A stretch of DNA of 64,000 bases from Fibrobacter sp. UBA4297 (lineage in GTDB: Bacteria; Fibrobacterota; Fibrobacteria; Fibrobacterales; Fibrobacteraceae). A program made the translations under genes and the position numbers. The notes beneath the pieces are model-generated. The model was not told the origin of the DNA. It was given only the letters and a program-made list of their open reading frames with translations, and did not search any database. Positions 59,510 to 64,000 of the stretch are shown one piece after another; position 1 is the stretch's first letter; the number at the start of each line of letters is the position of its first letter. The stretch is from the NCBI RefSeq assembly GCF_002394865.1, contig NZ_DGUZ01000015.1, positions 1 through 64,000 of the forward strand, given 5' to 3'.

Positions 59510-60349
59510 ATGGCAGCACTCATTTTAGACGGCAAGGCTCTTGCCAAGACTACTGAAGAAGAACTCAGCGCCCGCGTGGCAAAGCTCAAGGAAAAGACCG
59601 GCAAGACCCCGATTCTTGCGACGATTCTCGTGGGCGACGATCCGGCAAGCGCCACTTACGTCAAGATGAAGGGCAATGCCTGCGCCCGCGTGGGCATGGA
59701 AAGCATCCGCGTGGTGATGGACAAGAATACCACGACCGAAGAGCTCCTGGGCAAGATTCAGGAACTCAACGAAAACCCGAACGTGCACGGCATTCTCTTG
59801 CAGCACCCGGTTCCGCGCCACATCGATGAACGTGCCGCATTCGAAGCCATCGACGCCCGCAAGGACGTGGACGGCGTGACCTGCCTCGGCTTTGGCCGCA
59901 TGTCCATGGGCGAGAAGGCTTACGGTTGCGCAACGCCGGCCGGCATTATGCGCCTCCTCAAGGCTTACAACATTCCGCTTTCTGGCAAGCACGCTGTAGT
60001 CGTTGGCCGTAGCGCCATCCTCGGAAAGCCGATGGCCATGATGCTCCTCAACGCGAACTGCACCGTCACCATTTGCCACAGCAAGACCGAAAACCTTCCG
60101 GAATTCGTGAAGCAGGCAGACATTCTCGTGGGTGCAGTCGGCAAGCCGGAATTCATCAAGAAGTCCTGGATCAAGCCGGGTGCAGTCGTCGTGGACGCAG
60201 GTTACCATCCGGGCGGCGTCGGCGATATCGAAAAAGGCCTCGAAGAAGTCGCTTCCGCATACACTCCGGTTCCGGGCGGTGTAGGCCCGATGACCATCAA
60301 CACCCTCATCTACCAGAGCGTGGAATCCGGAGAATCATTGATTAAATAG
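59510..60349 (+). CDS. folD: Methylenetetrahydrofolate dehydrogenase / methenyltetrahydrofolate cyclohydrolase
   Basis: Bifunctional one-carbon enzyme of the cytoplasm using NADP(H). 279 residues, the family length. Motifs: VGDDPASATYVKMKGNACAR with the catalytic Tyr and Lys (YVKMK), GILLQHPVPRHID, DVDGVTCLGFGRM, the PATP-like CATPAGIMRLL, the Rossmann VVVGRSAILGKPMAMMLL, CHSKT, and the end motif VPGGVGPMTINTLI. GGAG precedes the ATG. A 7-bp repeat array begins at its stop codon. Confidence 0.96.
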   Translation: MAALILDGKALAKTTEEELSARVAKLKEKTGKTPILATILVGDDPASATYVKMKGNACARVGMESIRVVMDKNTTTEELLGKIQELNENPNVHGILLQHPVPRHIDERAAFEAIDARKDVDGVTCLGFGRMSMGEKAYGCATPAGIMRLLKAYNIPLSGKHAVVVGRSAILGKPMAMMLLNANCTVTICHSKTENLPEFVKQADILVGAVGKPEFIKKSWIKPGAVVVDAGYHPGGVGDIEKGLEEVASAYTPVPGGVGPMTINTLIYQSVESGESLIK

Positions 60350-60382
60350 GTTTTAGGTATTAGGTTTTAGGAGTTAGGTTAA
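60348..60382. repeat. 7-bp tandem repeats (five units) starting at the folD stop
   Basis: AGGTTTT, AGGTATT, AGGTTTT, AGGAGTT, AGGTTAA in perfect register; the first AG belongs to the TAG stop codon. Confidence 0.9.
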
Positions 60383-60430
60383 ATTAGCCCGATACCTATG
60401 ACCTTGCATTCTGTTAATGGTCGGTGATTA

Positions 60431-61390
60431 ATGGTCAAGGTCGTTATTCAAACCTTCGCAAAAGGTGCCCTCGTGGCACTTTTCGCTTTATGCACTTTGT
60501 GGCCTGCACAAGCCATCGCCGCATCCGAACTCCACAAGCAGATGGTGCACGACATGAAAAAGTGCGGCAGCACCACCGAAGAAGTTGCATGCGCCATCGA
60601 AGGCAAGGACGGCTGGCTCTTTTTGCAAGAAAGCCTGCTGAACGCCACCAAGCGCTGGAACGACAACACGCCACAAATTATCGCGTTTAGGGACTCGCTC
60701 GAAGCACGCGGCATCAAGCTCATCGTCGTTCCAGTTCCAGACAAGCTCTTAGTCGTTCCCGAGCAGTATTCCGACAAAGCCAAAAAAGGAATCAAGCTCC
60801 CGCAATACAAGAAGTGGGTCGACAAACTCCGCAAAAAAAATGTCACCGTCATTGACGCGCTCGACAAGTTCAAGGAACTTCACAAAACAGGCAGCGATAC
60901 GCTGATGTTCGAACCGTACGAAAGCCACTGCACAGGCCAAGCAAGGCTCGTGCTTGCAAGCATGGCCGCCGACTCCATCGCGCCGCTCCTCTACGGCATG
61001 AACCGCAAGCGTTACCCACTGCACGACACCATTGTCGATGGTACCGGAAACCTCTACGACCTGCTCCACGGCGAAGAAATCGAGTACAAAATCCAGGAAC
61101 CAAAAGTTGTAGGCACCGACGGCTACAAATACCGTGGATCCAAAAAAGCGCCCATCATCGTCATCGGCGATAGCAACGTGGGGCAGGGAAAATCTTACGG
61201 AGCACAAATCGGCGCGTACATTGCGTCACTGACAAGCGTCGAAACGTTTTCCATCAGCAAAGTCGGTGGCGGCAACATCGGACCGCAAATGTTCAAAGGC
61301 AAGGGGAGCTTTTTAGAAGGCAAAAAAGCTGTCGTCTGGGTATTCGACGGCCGCGAGCTTTACGGGCATTTCAAAGCGCCGGAATTTTAA
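60431..61390 (+). CDS. AlgJ/AlgX-like SGNH-fold acyltransferase family protein
   Basis: 319 residues with a signal peptide (WPAQAIA-ASEL). EGKDGWLFLQESL near residue 58 and the KLIVVPVPDKLLVVPE strand are hallmarks of AlgJ/AlgX/DHHW O-acetylation proteins. The Ser-bearing block IGDSNVGQGKSYGAQIG near 237 is the SGNH nucleophile site. The usual D-x-H-W motif appears altered as YESHCTGQAR, keeping the His. These proteins transfer acetyl groups to exported polysaccharides together with an MBOAT protein, which is not seen nearby. The substrate is unknown. No clear Shine-Dalgarno. Confidence 0.72.
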   Translation: MVKVVIQTFAKGALVALFALCTLWPAQAIAASELHKQMVHDMKKCGSTTEEVACAIEGKDGWLFLQESLLNATKRWNDNTPQIIAFRDSLEARGIKLIVVPVPDKLLVVPEQYSDKAKKGIKLPQYKKWVDKLRKKNVTVIDALDKFKELHKTGSDTLMFEPYESHCTGQARLVLASMAADSIAPLLYGMNRKRYPLHDTIVDGTGNLYDLLHGEEIEYKIQEPKVVGTDGYKYRGSKKAPIIVIGDSNVGQGKSYGAQIGAYIASLTSVETFSISKVGGGNIGPQMFKGKGSFLEGKKAVVWVFDGRELYGHFKAPEF

Positions 61391-61405
61391 AAACCGCTGA
61401 GTTTT

Positions 61406-62758
61406 TTAAATGGATTTTGCTATTCTCTCAGCAATTGATCCAATCTTTTCATATGACAGCGCACGGCAGAGTTTATCTGTAAATTTTCCATATTTACGAT
61501 AAAGAAAATTAAACGTAAAATAAGAAGCTCTTACACTTTTCGATTCTGGACACCGACGTATTATATTTTTCAGGCTATATATTTGCTTGTATATCCAAAG
61601 ATAACCTTGATACAGTTCCTGTTTAGTCATTCCTTTCGGTTGATAAACCACATGAGCGGTATTGTAAAGCGAGAGGTCTTCAGTCAAAATTCTTCCTTCA
61701 GCTTTCATCCTGTCATAGAGAGCCGTCCCAGGATAAGGAGTCAGAATGTGCGACGTAACCGTTTCAATTTTATTTTTCACAATCCAGTCAAGCGTTGTTC
61801 TAAACGTTTCAGGAGAATCTCCGTCTAGCCCGAATACAAAACTTGCATTAATCATTATTCCTTTTTCATGAATCGCCCTAATCGCCTTTTCGTATTCCTG
61901 CGTATGGTTCTGCACTTTATGAACACCACGTACAGATTCTGGATTGATGCTTTCAAAACCGATAAATAAACTTTGGCACCCCGATTCTTTCATCAAGTCA
62001 AGCATTTCTTCGTCAAAGGCGGTATTGATGGATACCGCTGCTCTCCATTTTAAATGCAAAGGCATGATTTCTTTAAGAAACTGTTTCGTCCATTTCGGGT
62101 TTCCCGCAAAATTATCATCGATAAACATGATATGCCTTGAACGAACCGCTTTGATATCAGCCAGAACATCTTTGATATTGCGATTTACATATTGATGCGC
62201 TTTTGCGCTGTTATAACAAAAATCACAACGGAAGGGGCAACCACGGCTCGTATGTACAACATGGCAATACAAATATTCACCTTTTTTTAGAAAATCGTAT
62301 GCTGGCGAAACGATTTGATTCCCTTCGAGCGCCTTTTGGCAACGATAGACTGGCTTTAAATTATTTTCCTGAAAATCCTTGATAATCTGCGGCCACGTTC
62401 CCTCAGCAGCTCCGATACAAAGTACATCAAAAACATTTTCCGGAATGGTATCATAAGCTGTAGTTATATGAATCCCTCCGGCAACAACGATACAGCCTTT
62501 TTCACGGAAACGCCGAGAAATCTCGATTGCCCGCGGCAAAGTGTCAACCGTGACCGAAATCCCAACAATATCAGGCGTATCGTCATAATGAATTTGTTGA
62601 ATATTCTCATTTTCTAATTGCACTTGGTGTTCTTTTCGAACAAGATTTACAATCGTAAGCAAACCTAGAGGAGGCGCCATGTGCAACTTGATATCCGTAT
62701 CCATCGGACGACGGTACATCTTAGGTTGAATCAATTTAATAAACAAACTCTTTTTCAT
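61406..62758 (-). CDS. B12-binding-domain radical SAM protein (BchE/P-methylase-like)
   Basis: 450 residues. N-terminal cobalamin-binding-like Rossmann part (about 5-140: APPLGLLTIVNLVRKEH, DIVGISVTVDTLPRA, GCIVVAGGIHIT), then the radical SAM core with the [4Fe-4S] motif SRGCPFRCDFCYNS. HIMFIDDNFAGNPKW, SLFIGFESINPESVRG and FVFGLDGDSPETF follow as in the BchE-like group. The C-terminal 80 residues are helical and basic. The reaction is unknown; it could be a methylation or rearrangement of a lipid or cofactor. It is more AT-rich than its neighbours and has no pathway genes around it. Confidence 0.82.
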   Translation of the reverse strand: MKKSLFIKLIQPKMYRRPMDTDIKLHMAPPLGLLTIVNLVRKEHQVQLENENIQQIHYDDTPDIVGISVTVDTLPRAIEISRRFREKGCIVVAGGIHITTAYDTIPENVFDVLCIGAAEGTWPQIIKDFQENNLKPVYRCQKALEGNQIVSPAYDFLKKGEYLYCHVVHTSRGCPFRCDFCYNSAKAHQYVNRNIKDVLADIKAVRSRHIMFIDDNFAGNPKWTKQFLKEIMPLHLKWRAAVSINTAFDEEMLDLMKESGCQSLFIGFESINPESVRGVHKVQNHTQEYEKAIRAIHEKGIMINASFVFGLDGDSPETFRTTLDWIVKNKIETVTSHILTPYPGTALYDRMKAEGRILTEDLSLYNTAHVVYQPKGMTKQELYQGYLWIYKQIYSLKNIIRRCPESKSVRASYFTFNFLYRKYGKFTDKLCRALSYEKIGSIAERIAKSI

Positions 62759-62776
62759 TTACTTTATTATGGCAAT

Positions 62777-63757
62777 TTAAAGTTTTTCCAAGAACTCTTT
62801 TGCGTCGCAGGACTCGACGAGGCTTTCGCCGAGCAGTTTCTGCAAGCGTTGCAGGTCATGGCTGCCATCGTGTTCAAAGACGACCACCTTCTTGAAGCGG
62901 TCGCGATGGCGCAACAGAAATTCCAGATTGTTGATGTCCGTCTTCGGGAATCCGTAACCGATAAAGTAAATCTCTTCGGCATTTTTCAGGTAGTAATCGG
63001 CCTTAGACCAAAGCAAGTTGAAAAGACTCCCGCGCAAGAAAGATTCCTTGGCATGCGCCATCGGAATGAAAATGGGCGTGTCTTCGCAGTAGATGGGGAA
63101 ACTGCGGTCTTGCGGTTCGACTTCGCAGACATTTTTCAAATCGAGTTCATCGCTTGCACCCTTGACAGGGAACCAGTTGAGCGAGCCATGCAATTTGATA
63201 AGGTCTATGGTGCGGTTGGATTTACCGCGTTTTGCCGAGCGGTCAGCAGGGTCAATCTTTACACCATAATCAACAGAAACTTGTTCGCAAAGTTCCTTAT
63301 CCTTGGCAATTGCAGTTTCAATAAGCGTGTCGTAATTGAACGAGAGCAAAAGCGTTTCGCGGGCACCCGATGCCGAATCGTTTTCGCAAGACTCCAAAAA
63401 CTTTTTGAGAATCGCCGCAGCGGATTCGTCTAACACGTTGTCGCTACGGATGACACTTGCAATAAAACGCAACAGTTCAAAGCGAAGCGACGCATGGTAA
63501 AGGCGTTCACGCTCGCCCGGGAAAATCTGCGCCGAGAGAATAGAAGTCGCCAAAGGCTCAATGCCCAAGTAATCGCTATCGCCGTTGCAAAGCGTCAAAA
63601 AGCGCTTGCAGTAATCGCGAAAATGCGGGAACTCGTCCGGGATTCCAAAAGGGATAAGTTCGTTCAAGTCGCGGAGCGTAGGCATCTGCGGCGAAAAAGA
63701 CTTGCTGAAACCAGAACCAAGTACAAAAATACGGCGATAACAATTCGACTGCATCAT
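62777..63757 (-). CDS. SIR2-like domain protein (possible NAD-hydrolysing defence effector)
   Basis: 326 residues forming essentially one SIR2-like domain. FVLGSGFSKSF (residues 11-21) is the nucleotide-binding loop, LLSFNYDTLIE (Asn141, Asp143) the NAD-site strand, and IKLHGSLNW (His190) the catalytic His. YFIGYGFPKTDINNLEFLL is the typical later strand-helix. Members hydrolyse NAD+ in several anti-phage systems or act as deacetylases; the SIR2-like group with F-N-Y-D is usually the former. No second defence gene (HerA, TIR, Argonaute) is in view. A TATACA box ends eight bases before the ATG. Confidence 0.72.
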   Translation of the reverse strand: MMQSNCYRRIFVLGSGFSKSFSPQMPTLRDLNELIPFGIPDEFPHFRDYCKRFLTLCNGDSDYLGIEPLATSILSAQIFPGERERLYHASLRFELLRFIASVIRSDNVLDESAAAILKKFLESCENDSASGARETLLLSFNYDTLIETAIAKDKELCEQVSVDYGVKIDPADRSAKRGKSNRTIDLIKLHGSLNWFPVKGASDELDLKNVCEVEPQDRSFPIYCEDTPIFIPMAHAKESFLRGSLFNLLWSKADYYLKNAEEIYFIGYGFPKTDINNLEFLLRHRDRFKKVVVFEHDGSHDLQRLQKLLGESLVESCDAKEFLEKL

Positions 63758-63799
63758 ACCGTTAATGTATAAAATTAGACGAAAGAACGCTTCGCTCTC

Positions 63800-63866
63800 A
63801 GACGAGAGACTAGAGATTATTTAATAAGATATTTCTTTCGTCTCTCGTCTATAGGACCGCAGGTCC
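63800..63866. repeat. 7-bp repeats and GGACC hairpin
   Basis: AGACGAG, AGACTAG, AGATTAT at 63800-63820; reverse-type GTCTCTCGTCT at about 63840; then GGACC-GCA-GGTCC at about 63854-63866. Confidence 0.6.
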
Positions 63867-63876
63867 GTTCTCTCAT

Positions 63877-64000
63877 CTAAAAATGCAACCAGCCGGTTTC
63901 AAGTGCGGTCACGGGAGTTACTTTCACGTTGCCCTTTTCAGGGCGTTCAAAAGCAAGCCCCGTCAGAAAATTCATCCAGCATTTCGGTTCAAATTTAAAA
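63877..64000 (-). CDS. 3' end of a truncated CDS at the window edge
   Basis: On the minus strand the last 124 bases read as an open frame ending FLTGLAFERPEKGNVKVTP then VTALETGWLHF and TAG at 63877-63879. The codon use looks genuine (GCG-, CTG-, GAA-rich). Only about 40 residues are visible, so the family cannot be named. Confidence 0.5.
   Translation of the reverse strand, partial: FKFEPKCWMNFLTGLAFERPEKGNVKVTPVTALETGWLHF

Overview
The window looks like chromosome of a Fibrobacter (F. succinogenes-like) fibre degrader. The reasons are a FISUMP-type lipoprotein (Fibrobacter major paralogous domain) next to a TIGR02147-type regulator, lipoproteins with long poly-serine linkers, GH9 and GH5 cellulases and CE1-type esterases, a PorZ-like type IX secretion candidate, and Gram-negative envelope genes (LpxA, TolC, DsbD). 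I see no transposase, prophage, CRISPR array or rRNA. One tRNA gene (Val, CAC) is present. All taxonomic and family calls come from reading the sequence, not from a search.

Layout. 1-5.5 kb: clpP (partial), aroD, a PTS IIA-type regulator, tRNA-Val, a TolC-family protein, a NYN RNase-like protein. 5.7-9.1 kb: tandem CE1-like secreted esterases. 9.3-12.1 kb: an AT-rich four-gene operon of exported proteins (PDZ protein, possible propeptide-like protein, protein with a clan CD cysteine-peptidase-like His/Cys signature, lipoprotein). 12.2-20.7 kb: housekeeping genes (sugar phosphomutase, cupin, YhhN-like membrane protein, BASS transporter, lysA, a glycogen-binding protein with a histone-like tail, rpe, pabB-pabC fusion) and one tiny antisense-oriented unit encoding a 27-residue peptide. 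20.7-33.5 kb: the fibre-degradation region, with a GH9 cellulase, a six-gene envelope operon (CBM11-like protein, three large outer-membrane beta-barrels, a lipoprotein, a GH18 protein lacking its catalytic Glu) and a divergent GH5 cellulase lipoprotein. 33.5-44.9 kb: lpxA, GT2, CCA-adding enzyme, lipoprotein, PorZ-like protein, ECF sigma factor, dsbD, an AT-rich membrane-anchored protein, glycogen synthase. 45-56.6 kb: esterase lipoprotein, folE, TIGR02147 regulator plus FISUMP lipoprotein, nitroreductase, and three tandem Cys-rich paralogous lipoproteins. 56.8-64 kb: argA, an FKBP lipoprotein, a small protein, folD, an AlgJ-like protein, a radical SAM/B12 protein, a SIR2-like protein and a truncated CDS.

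How the parts may work together. The GH9, GH5 and CE1 enzymes and the beta-barrel operon suggest a surface system for binding and cutting plant cell wall; two near-identical 17-bp direct repeats lie in the divergent promoter region between the operon and the GH5 gene. The PorZ-like protein and the sorting-domain-like modules in the esterases point to type IX-like export. folE, pabB-pabC and folD are scattered folate genes.

Non-coding structure is unusual. Many intergenic regions hold degenerate tandem repeats with a strict 7-bp period, and others hold hairpins whose 3' arm runs into TGACA. Several genes have a TATATT-like box only 6-8 bases before the ATG and no Shine-Dalgarno sequence, which suggests leaderless mRNAs.
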